Below, piece after piece: positions 34,627 to 43,755 of a stretch of 64,000 bases of DNA. Source of the stretch: Candidatus Gastranaerophilales bacterium (lineage in GTDB: Bacteria > Cyanobacteriota > Vampirovibrionia > Gastranaerophilales > Gastranaerophilaceae); contig CALUWD010000006.1 in the NCBI GenBank assembly GCA_944324385.1, forward strand, positions 1 to 64,000, written 5' to 3'. The position numbers were made by a program, and so were the translations under genes. Position 1 is the first letter of the stretch. Each line of letters begins with the position of its first letter. A model generated the notes under the pieces. That model was given only the letters and a program-made list of their open reading frames with translations. It did no database searches and was not told where the DNA came from.

Positions 34627-35556
34627 ATGAAAAAAATATTAGTTACGGGCGCTGCAGGTTTTATTGCATCACATTTAATAAAGAAGCTATTAGACAATGG
34701 TGATTTTGTAATAGGTATAGATAATTTTTATACCGGTTCAGAGTCTAACATAGAACCCTATTTGCAAAATGAAAACTTTAAATTTATCCAGCATGATGTT
34801 GTGACCCCTTATCATTTTGACGTTGATGAAATTTATAATTTAGCATGCCCCGCAAGTCCTCCACATTATCAAAGAAACCCTATTTACACTTTTAAGACTT
34901 GTATCTTTGGCATATTAAATGCACTTGAACTTGCAAAAAAAACTGGCGCCAAACTCTTGCAAGCCTCAACAAGCGAGGTTTACGGTGATGCAATGGTTTG
35001 TCCTCAGGATGAAAAATACTTTGGTAATGTTAATCCAAACGGAATTAGAGCTTGTTACGATGAAGGTAAGCGCGCTAGCGAAACACTGATTTGCGATTAC
35101 AATCGTGAGTATGGACTAAACGCTAAAATTGCACGCATTTTTAATACTTACGGCGAAAATATGGATGTAAATGACGGGCGTGTTGTTTCAAATTTTATAA
35201 TTCAAGCGTTAAACAATGAAGATATTACAATATATGGTGACGGTTCTCAAAGCAGGTCTTTTTGTTATGTCAAAGACTTAGTTGAAGGTCTTACCTTGTT
35301 TATGGATAGCGATTTTACCGGACCTTTAAATCTTGGTAATCCTTGTGAATTTACAGTAAAGGATTTTGCTAATTATGTAATTGAACTTACATCGTCTAAG
35401 TCAAAATGTGTTTATTTGCCTCTTCCTCAGGATGATCCACACAAAAGAAAGCCTGATATATCGCTTGCAAGAGAGAAAATAGGCTTTGAACCAAGGTATA
35501 CAATTGAACAAGGCATAAAAAATACAATTGAATATTTTAGAAATAAAATAAGTTAG
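34627..35556 (+). CDS. uxs: UDP-glucuronate decarboxylase (UDP-xylose synthase) family
   Basis: 309 residues from ATG 34627, after GAGGAAAAG; a longer frame from 34603 is less likely. Extended SDR: GAAGFIASHL (about 7-16), STSEVYGDA (about 111-119) with the catalytic Ser/Thr, and YDEGKRASE (about 140-148) with the YxxxK pair. The PASPPHYQ and SRSFCYV segments are typical of UDP-glucuronate decarboxylases, which make UDP-xylose from UDP-glucuronate for surface glycans. A TGTATAAT -10 lies upstream. Single transcription unit. Confidence 0.88.
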   Translation: MKKILVTGAAGFIASHLIKKLLDNGDFVIGIDNFYTGSESNIEPYLQNENFKFIQHDVVTPYHFDVDEIYNLACPASPPHYQRNPIYTFKTCIFGILNALELAKKTGAKLLQASTSEVYGDAMVCPQDEKYFGNVNPNGIRACYDEGKRASETLICDYNREYGLNAKIARIFNTYGENMDVNDGRVVSNFIIQALNNEDITIYGDGSQSRSFCYVKDLVEGLTLFMDSDFTGPLNLGNPCEFTVKDFANYVIELTSSKSKCVYLPLPQDDPHKRKPDISLAREKIGFEPRYTIEQGIKNTIEYFRNKIS

Positions 35557-35643
35557 TGTTAAGTTTTGTAAAATAATCCCAAATAAAGCAATTTTTCTTA
35601 TTATATATACTTTATATATATAAGGTAAATATCGGTAAGAAAA

Positions 35644-36459
35644 ATGACAGCAGGAATTTCGGGTAACATTGCAATAGATACAAGTCATATGACCGGTTTC
35701 ACCCTTGAAGATTACAAAAAAGACATTAAAAAGGGTTTGAAAGGCGATGATAAGGAATTCTATCAAAAATTAAAAAATCAAGATGTTGAGCGTTCTTTTG
35801 CTGCTTTTGATACCGATGGTAATGGAATTTTATCAGGCGAAGAAGCCATTGGTGTAAGCTCTGTCGGATTTAACCAAAGAAAATTTTCACAAGCGTTAAA
35901 TGGTGGCGGGCTTGACGCTTATATACAAAAAATGTATAACAACATGGGCTCGCTTGATACAAGTTCATTGTCTTCTTTGTTAGATACATCAACAGGGGCT
36001 GCAGCTAACGTTAGTGGAACAAGTTCTTCTGCTGCGGTTAATTTTGCTCTTAAATATAGCGGCAAAAGTGCTTCAGAAATGTCGAGTTTAATGAGTTCAA
36101 CGGGATTCCACTCTGGTAAATGGTGTGCCGATTTTGTGTATTATTGTCTTTCAAATGCAGGGCTTGTGCCTGAAGGATATGATTCAATAAATCACGCTTA
36201 TTGCCCTTCTATTGCCCAGTGGGCAAGGCAAAATGGCAGAGCATTTAGTGATCCCAGTCAAGCAAAACCTGGTGATTTGTTAATTATGAACTCTGAAGGT
36301 CACATTGGAATTGTAACAAAAGTAGATTCAGATGGTATACATACAATTGAAGGCAATACGTCAAATGCAAGTGGAACTTATGATAGCCCCGGAGGTGGTG
36401 GCTGGGTTTGTGAAAAAGTTCGCGATTTTAGCGCTGTTTCAACATTTGTAAGGATATAA
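35644..36459 (+). CDS. EF-hand plus CHAP-type peptidoglycan hydrolase
   Basis: 271 residues. A canonical EF-hand loop DTDGNGILSGEE lies at 56-67. A Ser/Thr/Gly-rich linker (about 100-130) leads to a CHAP/NlpC-like domain with the catalytic Cys in KWCADFVYY (C161), His in EGHIGIV (H220) and a polar third residue near E236 in IEGNTSN. It should cleave peptidoglycan peptide bonds (amidase or endopeptidase), perhaps calcium-dependent. No N-terminal signal peptide is visible, so the export route is unclear. A strong bidirectional terminator follows. Cell separation, remodelling or attack on neighbours are all possible. Confidence 0.78.
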   Translation: MTAGISGNIAIDTSHMTGFTLEDYKKDIKKGLKGDDKEFYQKLKNQDVERSFAAFDTDGNGILSGEEAIGVSSVGFNQRKFSQALNGGGLDAYIQKMYNNMGSLDTSSLSSLLDTSTGAAANVSGTSSSAAVNFALKYSGKSASEMSSLMSSTGFHSGKWCADFVYYCLSNAGLVPEGYDSINHAYCPSIAQWARQNGRAFSDPSQAKPGDLLIMNSEGHIGIVTKVDSDGIHTIEGNTSNASGTYDSPGGGGWVCEKVRDFSAVSTFVRI

Positions 36460-36460
36460 A

Positions 36461-36484
36461 AAAGAGGGCTTAAGCCCTCTTTTT
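36461..36484. terminator. Bidirectional intrinsic terminator
   Basis: AAAGAGGGCT (36461-36470) and AGCCCTCTTT (36473-36482) form a 10-bp GC-rich stem with a two-base centre, T-run on the plus side and A-run (T-run on the minus strand) on the other. It lies between the convergent CHAP and rubrerythrin genes and serves both. Confidence 0.9.
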
Positions 36485-37031
36485 AGTCGTAATTTTGTTC
36501 AACCACAAAGAAGTATGATTTAGGATGTGAACAAACTGGGCATGTTTCTATTGCATCGTTTCCATCGTATCTAAAACCGCAGTTACCACATTCCCAAGTT
36601 ACCTTTTGAGGTTTTTTAAATACTTTTTCTTCTTCAATGTTTTGAAGCAGTTTTTTGTATCTTTCTTCATGGTGTTTTTCTATACTTGCAACTTTTTCAA
36701 AAAGAAAAGCTATTTTTTCAAAGCCTTCTTCTTTGGCTTCTTTTGCAAATTGGGCGTACATTTCTGTCCATTCGTAATTTTCACCGCTTGCTGCTTCTTT
36801 TAGGTTTTCTATAGTATTACCGATTGAGCCGCCATTTAAAAGTTTAAACCAAATTTTTGCATGCTCTTTTTCATTGTTTGCAGTTTCTTCAAAAACTTTT
36901 GAAATTTGTACATAGCCATCCTTTTTAGCAGCTGAAGCAAAATATGTGTATTTGTTTCTTGCTCCTGACTCTCCCAAAAACGCTTCAAGCAGATTTTTTT
37001 CTGTTTTTGTGCCTTTTAATTCTTTTTCCAT
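36483..37031 (-). CDS. rbr: Rubrerythrin
   Basis: 182 residues. The ferritin-like diiron domain has E-x-x-x-R-N-K-Y (about 20-27) and E-x-x-H pairs ([11 protein letters not shown] near 50-60 and IEKHHEERY near 112-120). The C-terminal rubredoxin domain has C-G-N-C-G (about 147-151) and C-P-V-C-S-H (about 164-169). It reduces hydrogen peroxide in anaerobes using rubredoxin or NADH-derived electrons. The promoter carries a long palindrome over its -10 box and faces a four-winged-helix regulator, so peroxide-responsive control is likely. Confidence 0.94.
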   Translation of the reverse strand: MEKELKGTKTEKNLLEAFLGESGARNKYTYFASAAKKDGYVQISKVFEETANNEKEHAKIWFKLLNGGSIGNTIENLKEAASGENYEWTEMYAQFAKEAKEEGFEKIAFLFEKVASIEKHHEERYKKLLQNIEEEKVFKKPQKVTWECGNCGFRYDGNDAIETCPVCSHPKSYFFVVEQNYD

Positions 37032-37044
37032 TTATCAACTCCTG

Positions 37045-37090
37045 TAAAATTGTATTATTTAAGAATACAATTTTATTTAAACAATGTCAA
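37045..37090 (-). promoter_or_regulatory. Rubrerythrin promoter with 12-7-12 palindromic operator
   Basis: Minus strand TTGACA (37085-37090), 17 bases, TATTCT (37062-37067). TAAAATTGTATT (37045-37056) and AATACAATTTTA (37064-37075) form a perfect 12-bp palindrome with a 7-base spacer covering the -10 box and start point, an ideal repressor site. Its length exceeds a standard PerR box. The GntR-like gene next door is an obvious candidate for the binding protein. Confidence 0.75.
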
Positions 37091-37098
37091 AAAATATC

Positions 37099-37126
37099 TT
37101 GTACGCTTTTTATAATGTTATATAAT
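37099..37126 (+). promoter_or_regulatory. Promoter of the four-winged-helix regulator
   Basis: TTGTAC (37099-37104), 16 bases, TATAAT (37121-37126), divergent from the rubrerythrin promoter, whose -35 box starts nine bases away. The operator at 37045-37075 sits about 24 bases upstream of this -35, so one protein could affect both. Confidence 0.6.
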
Positions 37127-37148
37127 TAGAAAAACAAATGGTTTTATT

Positions 37149-38288
37149 ATGGCAAGAATTCAAATTTCTCAAATAAATTTTCCTGTACCTGATTTTAAAT
37201 GTTCTCTACTATCTAAGGAAAAGGTTGTTCTAAATTGGCTTATAAAGTGGCTTGATTATGCAATTGGTGCCAATATTATTCAATATGGAGATTTTTTGCC
37301 AGAAAAATCAAAACTTGCAAGCTATTTAGGTGTCAGCACAGGAACTTTACAAAATGCGATAAGACAGGCAGAAGATATGGGTTATTTTGAATCAAGGCAA
37401 TCTGTTGGTACACTTGTAAAAAATCCCAATTCCAAAGAGAATATTTTTGAAAAAACAGGTTCAAAAAAAGATAAAGCTGTCTTGCTCATTAAAAAGTATA
37501 TTTTGGATACAAATTTAAAATTAGGTCAAGCTTTGCCAAATGTAAAAGAGTTTTCTCGTATGATTGGATTGGGGGATAGTACAATTCGCTTGGCGCTTGA
37601 AACGCTTGTTGCCCAAGGTGTTTTAAAAGTTGTCCCACTCAAGGTTAATAAATCTAAATGGGTTTACAATTCATTAATTTGTCCTGATGGTATTCAATTT
37701 AAGGGTGTTAATTTAGTAAGTTCTATTGCAAAAAAAATTAAAAACTATATTTCGCAAAATTGCAATGTTGGAGATAAAATTCCCTCAAATAGCTTTTTTT
37801 CAAAGGAGTTTAATATAAGTATAAGAACGGTAAATGAGGCTACTAGAATTTTAAATGAGCAAAAAGTAATCCTTTCCCGTCGTGGTCGTTACGGCACAAT
37901 TTATATAAACAGTCCTGAAAAAATCAAAATGCAAAAAAATAGAGAAGAAAAATCGCTTTTTATGAGCAAAGGAAAAACGCAACCTTTGCAAGAGAACTAC
38001 CTTTATTGCTGGGAAAAGACGCTCGATGCCCTTAAAAAATATATCATTCAAAATCATCAATCAGGCGAGAAAATACCACCAATGCGCGAGCTTGCATGTA
38101 TTTTAAATGTTAGTACAAATACTATTAAGCGCGCAATTTCAGTTCTTTGCGAGGAGGGTTATTTGATTGCGCAAAGAGGTAAATATGGTGGTGTGTTCAT
38201 ATTAGAAATGCCTCACCAACAAAAAGAGTCTGAAGCATTTACATGGCTTGCTCTAAATCCTGATGTAGTAAAAATCAAGCAAAATTAA
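37149..38288 (+). CDS. Regulator with four tandem GntR-type winged-helix domains
   Basis: 379 residues with no effector domain but four winged-helix units at about 26-91, 107-173, 190-253 and 288-352. Each shows the GntR pattern: a helix, then G-D/Q-x-[LI]-P, then a recognition helix such as GVSTGTLQNAIRQ (61-73), GLGDSTIRLALET (140-152), NISIRTVNEATRI (222-234) and NVSTNTIKRAISV (320-332). Units 3 and 4 end in wings RRGRYG and QRGKYG. GntR proteins normally have one such domain plus a ligand domain, so this layout is unusual. Divergent from rubrerythrin and abutting the lepA stop with no gap. Confidence 0.7.
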   Translation: MARIQISQINFPVPDFKCSLLSKEKVVLNWLIKWLDYAIGANIIQYGDFLPEKSKLASYLGVSTGTLQNAIRQAEDMGYFESRQSVGTLVKNPNSKENIFEKTGSKKDKAVLLIKKYILDTNLKLGQALPNVKEFSRMIGLGDSTIRLALETLVAQGVLKVVPLKVNKSKWVYNSLICPDGIQFKGVNLVSSIAKKIKNYISQNCNVGDKIPSNSFFSKEFNISIRTVNEATRILNEQKVILSRRGRYGTIYINSPEKIKMQKNREEKSLFMSKGKTQPLQENYLYCWEKTLDALKKYIIQNHQSGEKIPPMRELACILNVSTNTIKRAISVLCEEGYLIAQRGKYGGVFILEMPHQQKESEAFTWLALNPDVVKIKQN

Positions 38289-40091
38289 TTATTCATCATT
38301 CAAACTCAAAACCGCCATAAATGCTTCTTGCGGGATGTCAACTTTGCCGACTGATTTCATACGTTTTTTACCGCGTTTTTGTTTTTCAAGTAGTTTTCTT
38401 TTACGCGTGATGTCACCGCCATAGCATTTATCTAAAACGTTTTTACGCATTGCCTTGATTGTAGTTCTTGCAATAATTCTACCACCTATTGCAGCCTGAA
38501 TTGCAACTTCAAACATTTGGCGCGGAATTATTTCTTTTAATTTTGCAGCAAGTTTTTGCCCGATGTTGTAAGCGCTGTCTTTATGACAAATAACAGATAA
38601 CGCGTCAACCATTTCGCCACCTAAAAGAATATCCATTTTTACAAGGTCAGAGCGTTTATAGGCATAAAAGTCGTAATCAAGGCTCGCATAACCCTTGGAG
38701 CGAGATTTTAATTGGTCGTAAAAATCAGTAATAACTTCACTTAATGGTATATGATATTCTAAATTGACACGGGTTTTGTCAATATATTGCATATTTATAA
38801 AATCGCCACGTTTGCCTTGGCAAAGTTCCATAAGTGAGCCCACAAAGTCGTTAGGCGTAAAAATATTCACCCTTACATATGGTTCTTCAATGTAGTCACG
38901 ATACTGAGGTGCAGGCAAGTTTGCAGGGTTATCTATTTCAACAATGCTGCCGTCAGTTTTGTAAACTTTATAAATTACGCTCGGCGCTGTTGTAATAAGC
39001 GAAAGATTGTATTCTCGCTCAAGACGTTCTTGAGCTATTTCCATATGCAACATGCCTAAAAATCCGCATCTAAAGCCAAAACCAAGAGCTGAAGATGTTT
39101 CAGGTTCAAAAGTAATTGAACTGTCATTTAATTTTAGTTTTTCTAGCGCTTCTTTTAAGTCATGGTATTGGTCATTATCTACAGGATAAAGCCCTGAAAA
39201 TACCATTGGTTTGGCTTCTTTGTATCCTTCTAGGGCCTCAGCTGCAGGGTTTTGTGCATTTGTAATAGTATCGCCCACAAAACGAGTTATTTCTTTTATA
39301 GAGCCTGCAAAGTAGCCTACTTCACCGGTTTTAAGCTCGTTTACCTGCACTCTGTTGGGGTTTAGAAAACCTAGCTCAACAACTTCAAATTCTTTTCCTG
39401 TTGCCATAAATTTAATTTTATCGCCCAGTTTAATTGAGCCATCAATTACTTTAAAAAAGCACACTGTACCAAGATATTGATCGTATGCACTGTCAAAAAC
39501 CAGTGCTCTTAATGGTTTGTCAGATGTATCATCCGGCGGCGGAATATGTTTTACTATTGCTTCAAGTACCTCATCAATGCCAATTCCTTCTTTTGCGCTT
39601 ACAGCTATTGCCATAGAGGCATCAATTCCTAAAACATCCTCTATTTCTTGCTTTACACGTTCAACATCGGCTGAAGGTAAGTCAATTTTGTTGATTATAG
39701 GTATTATTTCAAGGTTTTGTTCCATTGCAAGATAAACATTTGCAAGGGTTTGCGCCTCAACACCCTGAGTTGCATCTACTATTAAAAGGGCACCCTCGCA
39801 GGCTGCAAGTGAACGTGATACTTCATATGAAAAATCCACGTGCCCAGGAGTGTCAATAAGGTTTAAAATATAATCCTTGCCGTCATTTGCGTGGTAGTTC
39901 ATTTTTGCGGCGTTTAATTTTATTGTAATACCTCGTTCACGCTCAATGTCCATTGTATCAAGCAGTTGATTTTGCATGTCACGTTCGGCTATTGTACCTG
40001 TGCGTTCAAGCAACCTATCTGCAAGAGTTGACTTGCCATGGTCAATGTGGGCTATTATGCTAAAATTTCTAATGTTTTCTATCTTTTTCAT
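38289..40091 (-). CDS. lepA: Elongation factor 4 (LepA), translational GTPase
   Basis: 600 residues, full family length. GTPase motifs: [10 protein letters not shown] (15-24), RERGITIK (about 52-59), DTPGHVDF (about 80-87) and NKID (about 134-137). The C-terminal region keeps the LepA-specific GGEMVDALS and [19 protein letters not shown] basic segment near 575. It acts on stalled ribosomes. It is the last gene of a minus-strand group with a PEBP-like protein (23-base gap) and a UbiA-type enzyme. Confidence 0.97.
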   Translation of the reverse strand: MKKIENIRNFSIIAHIDHGKSTLADRLLERTGTIAERDMQNQLLDTMDIERERGITIKLNAAKMNYHANDGKDYILNLIDTPGHVDFSYEVSRSLAACEGALLIVDATQGVEAQTLANVYLAMEQNLEIIPIINKIDLPSADVERVKQEIEDVLGIDASMAIAVSAKEGIGIDEVLEAIVKHIPPPDDTSDKPLRALVFDSAYDQYLGTVCFFKVIDGSIKLGDKIKFMATGKEFEVVELGFLNPNRVQVNELKTGEVGYFAGSIKEITRFVGDTITNAQNPAAEALEGYKEAKPMVFSGLYPVDNDQYHDLKEALEKLKLNDSSITFEPETSSALGFGFRCGFLGMLHMEIAQERLEREYNLSLITTAPSVIYKVYKTDGSIVEIDNPANLPAPQYRDYIEEPYVRVNIFTPNDFVGSLMELCQGKRGDFINMQYIDKTRVNLEYHIPLSEVITDFYDQLKSRSKGYASLDYDFYAYKRSDLVKMDILLGGEMVDALSVICHKDSAYNIGQKLAAKLKEIIPRQMFEVAIQAAIGGRIIARTTIKAMRKNVLDKCYGGDITRKRKLLEKQKRGKKRMKSVGKVDIPQEAFMAVLSLNDE

Positions 40092-40114
40092 AAAGATATT
40101 ATATTATAAAAAAA

Positions 40115-40651
40115 TTATCTTTGATACAATGCTGTAATTGTTGAACTTGCAAGCGCATGACTTTTTACAATTTTTTCAACCTCGTTTGGGTCTGTATCAA
40201 CTGATACATCCAGTTTTTCAGTGTCTAGTGCGTATATTGTAAAATTATAATGATGAACACCATGACCCTTTGGAGGACATGCGCCACCATAGCCTGTATT
40301 TTTAAAGTCTGTCACAGTTTCTAACATCGGCGGAGCAAGTTTTTCGCCTTTTTTAAATTCTGTTTTTGTTGTAGGAATATTTACAACAAGCCAGTGCCAC
40401 CAGCCTGTAGGTCTTGGTGCGTCAGGATCATGTACTAAAAGCGCATAGCTCTTGGTGCCTTCTGGCGCTCCTTGCCACCTTAAGTCAGGGGAAATATTTT
40501 CGCCTGTGCAGCCAAAAGAGTTTAAAACTTGCTCGTTTGGCAAGGTTTGATTATTTTTGATTGTTTCACTTGTAAGTGTAAAACTTGAATTAGCCATTAT
40601 TACCCCCGTACTTATTAAAAATATAAGTATTATTAAAATCTTCTTAAGCAT
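40115..40651 (-). CDS. Exported YbhB/YbcL-type phosphatidylethanolamine-binding protein
   Basis: 178 residues with an N-terminal signal (KKILIILIFLISTGVIMA) and likely cleavage or anchoring near residue 20. The PEBP fold is shown by NISPDLRWQGAPEGTKSYAL (about 53-72), HDPDAPRPTGWWHWLVVNIP (about 76-95) with the ligand pocket D-P-D and H, and GYGGACPPKGHGVHHYNF. The bacterial role is uncertain. Between ubiA-like (15-base gap) and lepA. Confidence 0.88.
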   Translation of the reverse strand: MLKKILIILIFLISTGVIMANSSFTLTSETIKNNQTLPNEQVLNSFGCTGENISPDLRWQGAPEGTKSYALLVHDPDAPRPTGWWHWLVVNIPTTKTEFKKGEKLAPPMLETVTDFKNTGYGGACPPKGHGVHHYNFTIYALDTEKLDVSVDTDPNEVEKIVKSHALASSTITALYQR

Positions 40652-40666
40652 AAAATAATTATACTT

Positions 40667-41650
40667 TTATTTTAAATAACAAGCAATACCTGCAATTATG
40701 CAAAACAAGAAAGATAAATTTCTTGCAAGGTAAAATCTGTACATAAAAAATTCCATATGCCCATTTTTAACTTTCTCCCAGTCCTCCATCGGGCCCATCC
40801 ACCAGCGTGGTATGAATTTTACATCTTTAATATATATGTAATCTTTTATGGATTTAAAAAGTTCAATTGCAATTGGCAAAGTTAAAAGAGTGTAGAGTGT
40901 GTTTGGGTGTAACCAGCCGGTTAGTACGAAAAATATTACATTTGCATATGCAAGCCAAACTAAGGCTTTTAGCGCAACAATTGCATTTTCCTTTGTTTTG
41001 AAAAGTCTACAAAATGTGTTTTTACCAACTGTGCAGTCATATTCCCAGTCCATAATAGCATGTGTGTGCAATAGTGCCGCAGTTAAAAGTCCTACTGATA
41101 TCGACATTATTAAAATTCTTGTTGATAAAAGTCCACAAAGCGCATAGTATGTGCCACTCATAAGTAATGGACCAAAAATAACGCCCACAATAAACTCGCC
41201 TGAATAAAACTTTGTGGCAAAGGGATATAAAATACATAAAATTGCGCAAATGCCTATGATTACAGGTATCCAGCCGCCAACTGTAACCGTATAATATATG
41301 CCTATCAAAAGTGCTGTTGCATACAGTGTTGCAATTATTCTTGTGACTTTTTTAAGTGAAAAAGTTCCGTTTAATATCAATCTTGCTTTATTATTTATTG
41401 CACCAAAATCAATGTTATTAAGTGTTTTGCCTGAATTTAATTCTTTTGTGACATCAATATAGTCATCAAAAAGATTTGTGGCTAAATGCACACAGAATAT
41501 GCCTATTAGCGTCAAAAGTGCATCTTTTAATGACGTGAAGTATATTTGCGCCCATAATAATGCTAAAAACCAAGGTGCAAGCGACATTAAGGCAGAGTAC
41601 GCGCGTGTTAATTCAAAGAAATTTGTTAGGTTAGTTTTAAAATTTTTCAT
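40667..41650 (-). CDS. UbiA-family prenyltransferase (MenA-like)
   Basis: 327 residues with about eight to nine membrane helices. The first aspartate-rich motif is NLFDDYIDVTKE (about 62-73), the second HAIMDWEYDCTVGK (about 196-209), which bind the prenyl diphosphate through Mg. The family joins polyprenyl chains to aromatic rings; the MenA (menaquinone) subgroup is a reasonable guess, but no other men gene is visible here. First gene of the group leading to lepA. Confidence 0.82.
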   Translation of the reverse strand: MKNFKTNLTNFFELTRAYSALMSLAPWFLALLWAQIYFTSLKDALLTLIGIFCVHLATNLFDDYIDVTKELNSGKTLNNIDFGAINNKARLILNGTFSLKKVTRIIATLYATALLIGIYYTVTVGGWIPVIIGICAILCILYPFATKFYSGEFIVGVIFGPLLMSGTYYALCGLLSTRILIMSISVGLLTAALLHTHAIMDWEYDCTVGKNTFCRLFKTKENAIVALKALVWLAYANVIFFVLTGWLHPNTLYTLLTLPIAIELFKSIKDYIYIKDVKFIPRWWMGPMEDWEKVKNGHMEFFMYRFYLARNLSFLFCIIAGIACYLK

Positions 41651-41876
41651 ATGTTTATAGTATATGCAAAAATCAAATAGGTCAAATTAGCTGATTGTAT
41701 ATTTTTTAATGTAAAAATATAATACATTAAAATATTTACAAAACGTTACAAAGTATGGCAAAATATCCTAAAAATAAACTATTTAAACTGTGGCATAGAT
41801 ACTAAAAATACCCTATCTTTAGAAAAACAAAATACAAAAAACCCCAAAAATCCCAAAAAACTTAATAAAAAACCCC

Positions 41877-41904
41877 TTGCAATGAAAAATTTAACATGTA
41901 TGAT
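41877..41904 (+). promoter_or_regulatory. Putative promoter of the infA-ribosomal operon
   Basis: TTGCAA (41877-41882), 16 bases, TATGAT (41899-41904), 29 bases before the infA ATG. The rest of 41651-41933 (283 bases) is A-rich, with no ORF or clear leader structure that I can support. Confidence 0.5.
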
Positions 41905-41933
41905 TTTTATATTAAAAAGTATAAAGGAAACTA

Positions 41934-42149
41934 ATGTCAAAAGACGTAATCGAATTTGAAGGAACAATTTTAGAATCACTGCCAAACGCTATGTTTAGAG
42001 TTGAACTGGAAAACGGTCATGAGATTTTGGCTCATATCTCCGGCAAAATAAGGAAAAATTTTATAAGAATACTCCCCGGGGATAAGGTTAAAGTTGAAAT
42101 GACACCATACGACTTAACAAGAGGCAGAATAACTTACAGATTGAAATAA
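41934..42149 (+). CDS. infA: Translation initiation factor IF-1
   Basis: 71 residues, normal size. OB-fold sequence with the diagnostic [21 protein letters not shown] (split about 8-28), [17 protein letters not shown] (about 34-50) and [18 protein letters not shown] at the end. It binds the 30S A site with IF-2 and IF-3. An AAAGGAA site lies seven bases before the ATG. It heads the operon, with rpmJ 15 bases downstream. Confidence 0.97.
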   Translation: MSKDVIEFEGTILESLPNAMFRVELENGHEILAHISGKIRKNFIRILPGDKVKVEMTPYDLTRGRITYRLK

Positions 42150-42164
42150 TAAAGGAAAATAAAA

Positions 42165-42278
42165 ATGAAAGTAAGAGCATCAGTAAAACCAATTTGCGAC
42201 AAATGCAAAGTAATTAAAAGACGTGGTCGTGTAACAGTTGTTTGTGAAAACCCAAAACATAAACAAAGACAAGGCTAG
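42165..42278 (+). CDS. rpmJ: 50S ribosomal protein L36
   Basis: 37 residues: starts [15 protein letters not shown] and ends NPKHKQRQG. The zinc ligands are C11, C14, C27 and H32, so this is the zinc-containing form. An AAAGGAAAAT site precedes the ATG. It is placed between infA and rpsM as in most bacteria. Confidence 0.96.
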   Translation: MKVRASVKPICDKCKVIKRRGRVTVVCENPKHKQRQG

Positions 42279-42309
42279 TTAGTAAATAATCAATAGGAGA
42301 ATAAAATAA

Positions 42310-42678
42310 ATGGCAAGATTGGCTGGGGTTGATTTGCCCCGTAACAAAAGAATGGTTATAGCATTAACCTATATCTATGGTATCGGACCAACTAGAAGTG
42401 CTAAAATTCTTGAAGCTTGCGGTATTTCACAAGATTTAAGAACAGATGACTTGACGGATGACGATATTAAAAAATTAAGAACAGAAATTTCTCACTACAC
42501 AATCGAAGGTGATTTAAAAAGAGAAGAATCTCTTAATATTAAACGTTTGTCAGAAATCAACTCATACAGGGGTGTTCGCCACAGAAGAAAGCTGCCTGTT
42601 AGAGGTCAAAGAACTAAAACAAACGCAAGGACACGTAGGGGTAAAAAATCAGGCCCTATCGCTAATAAGAAAAAATAG
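42310..42678 (+). CDS. rpsM: 30S ribosomal protein S13
   Basis: 122 residues. Begins [13 protein letters not shown], with the helix-hairpin-helix [14 protein letters not shown] (about 22-35) and the C-terminal [19 protein letters not shown] (about 91-109) followed by a basic tail, all diagnostic. It sits in the 30S head contacting 16S rRNA and P-site tRNA. It ends in TAG. AGGAGAATAAAATAA precedes the ATG. Confidence 0.97.
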   Translation: MARLAGVDLPRNKRMVIALTYIYGIGPTRSAKILEACGISQDLRTDDLTDDDIKKLRTEISHYTIEGDLKREESLNIKRLSEINSYRGVRHRRKLPVRGQRTKTNARTRRGKKSGPIANKKK

Positions 42679-42729
42679 TTAAGCTTTTGTTAGAAGCAGT
42701 GTAATAAAAATTATAAGGAATTTAATATA

Positions 42730-43116
42730 ATGGCTAAACCTACAAAAACTAAAAAGAAAGAAAGAAAGAATGTATTGCAAGGTGTTGTGCATATTCAATC
42801 AACATTCAACAATACAATTGTAACTTCAACTGATACTCAAGGTAATGCTGTTGCTTGGGCTTCAGCAGGTGCTTGTGGTTTTAAAGGTGCTAGAAAAGGC
42901 ACTCCGTTTGCAGCTCAATCTGCGGCTGAATTGGTTGCTAAAAAATCAGTTGATCAAGGAATGAGAAAGGTTGAAGTATTTATAAAAGGCCCAGGTTCAG
43001 GCAGGGAAACCGCTATCCGTGCTATTCAAGCTGCAGGTCTTGAAATCACCCTAATTAAGGACGTTACACCAATTCCTCACAACGGATGCCGTCCTCCTAA
43101 AAAACGTAGAGTATAA
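42730..43116 (+). CDS. rpsK: 30S ribosomal protein S11
   Basis: 128 residues. [13 protein letters not shown] (about 21-33), [14 protein letters not shown] (about 51-64) and the ending [14 protein letters not shown] are diagnostic. It forms part of the 30S platform next to the mRNA exit. Between rpsM and rpsD, with 51- and 23-base gaps; AAGGAAT site upstream. Confidence 0.97.
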   Translation: MAKPTKTKKKERKNVLQGVVHIQSTFNNTIVTSTDTQGNAVAWASAGACGFKGARKGTPFAAQSAAELVAKKSVDQGMRKVEVFIKGPGSGRETAIRAIQAAGLEITLIKDVTPIPHNGCRPPKKRRV

Positions 43117-43139
43117 TAAAATAAAAAGGAGCTATAAAA

Positions 43140-43742
43140 TTGGCTAGATATACAGGACCTACAAATAAATTATTTAGAAACTTTGGTGTCAAGGATTTGT
43201 CCAACCGTAAGTTGACATCATCAATGAGACAAAACGCTTCAGGGCAACATGGTGCAATGAGAAAAAAAGCATCTGACTATGCTCTTCAATTAAAAGAAAA
43301 ACAAAAAATTCGTCTTACATATCTTGTTTCTGAAAAACAATTTGCAAAATATTATGAATCAGCTTCAAGAAAAACTGGCGTTACTGGTACAATCATGTTG
43401 CAAATGCTAGAATCAAGATTGGATAACGTAATCTTCCGTGCTGGCTTTGCTATCACAAGAAGACAAGCAAGACAAATTGTTAACCACGGACATGTTTTAG
43501 TTAACGGTAAAAAAGTTGATATTCCTTCCTATTTGCTAAAAGCGGGGGATGAAGTCACTGTTAAATCAAACAGTCAAAATTTCATTAAAAATGTTCAAGA
43601 ATCAATTGATATGGCGCTTTCATTTGCTTGGTTAAATGTTGATAAAGCTGCTCAAAAAATTGTATTCGATAGAGTACCACAAAGGGAAGAGATGGATCCT
43701 GAGTTCAAAGAACAACTTGTTATTGAGTACTACTCTAAATAG
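43140..43742 (+). CDS. rpsD: 30S ribosomal protein S4
   Basis: 200 residues, starting with TTG at 43140 after an AAGGAGC site; the sequence [16 protein letters not shown] confirms the start. The S4 RNA-binding domain contains [35 protein letters not shown] (about 88-122, quoted region longer than the core). The N-terminal zinc cysteines are absent, so this is the zinc-free form. S4 nucleates 30S assembly. Its position between rpsK and rpoA is the usual bacterial one; many cyanobacteria keep rpsD elsewhere (known from memory). Confidence 0.96.
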   Translation: MARYTGPTNKLFRNFGVKDLSNRKLTSSMRQNASGQHGAMRKKASDYALQLKEKQKIRLTYLVSEKQFAKYYESASRKTGVTGTIMLQMLESRLDNVIFRAGFAITRRQARQIVNHGHVLVNGKKVDIPSYLLKAGDEVTVKSNSQNFIKNVQESIDMALSFAWLNVDKAAQKIVFDRVPQREEMDPEFKEQLVIEYYSK

Positions 43743-43755
43743 TAATTAGGAGAGA

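Noticed and set aside
41651..41933. Ribosomal-protein leader RNA or riboswitch before infA
   Set aside because: The sequence is A-rich without convincing stems; only a promoter-like pair near 41877-41904 could be supported.
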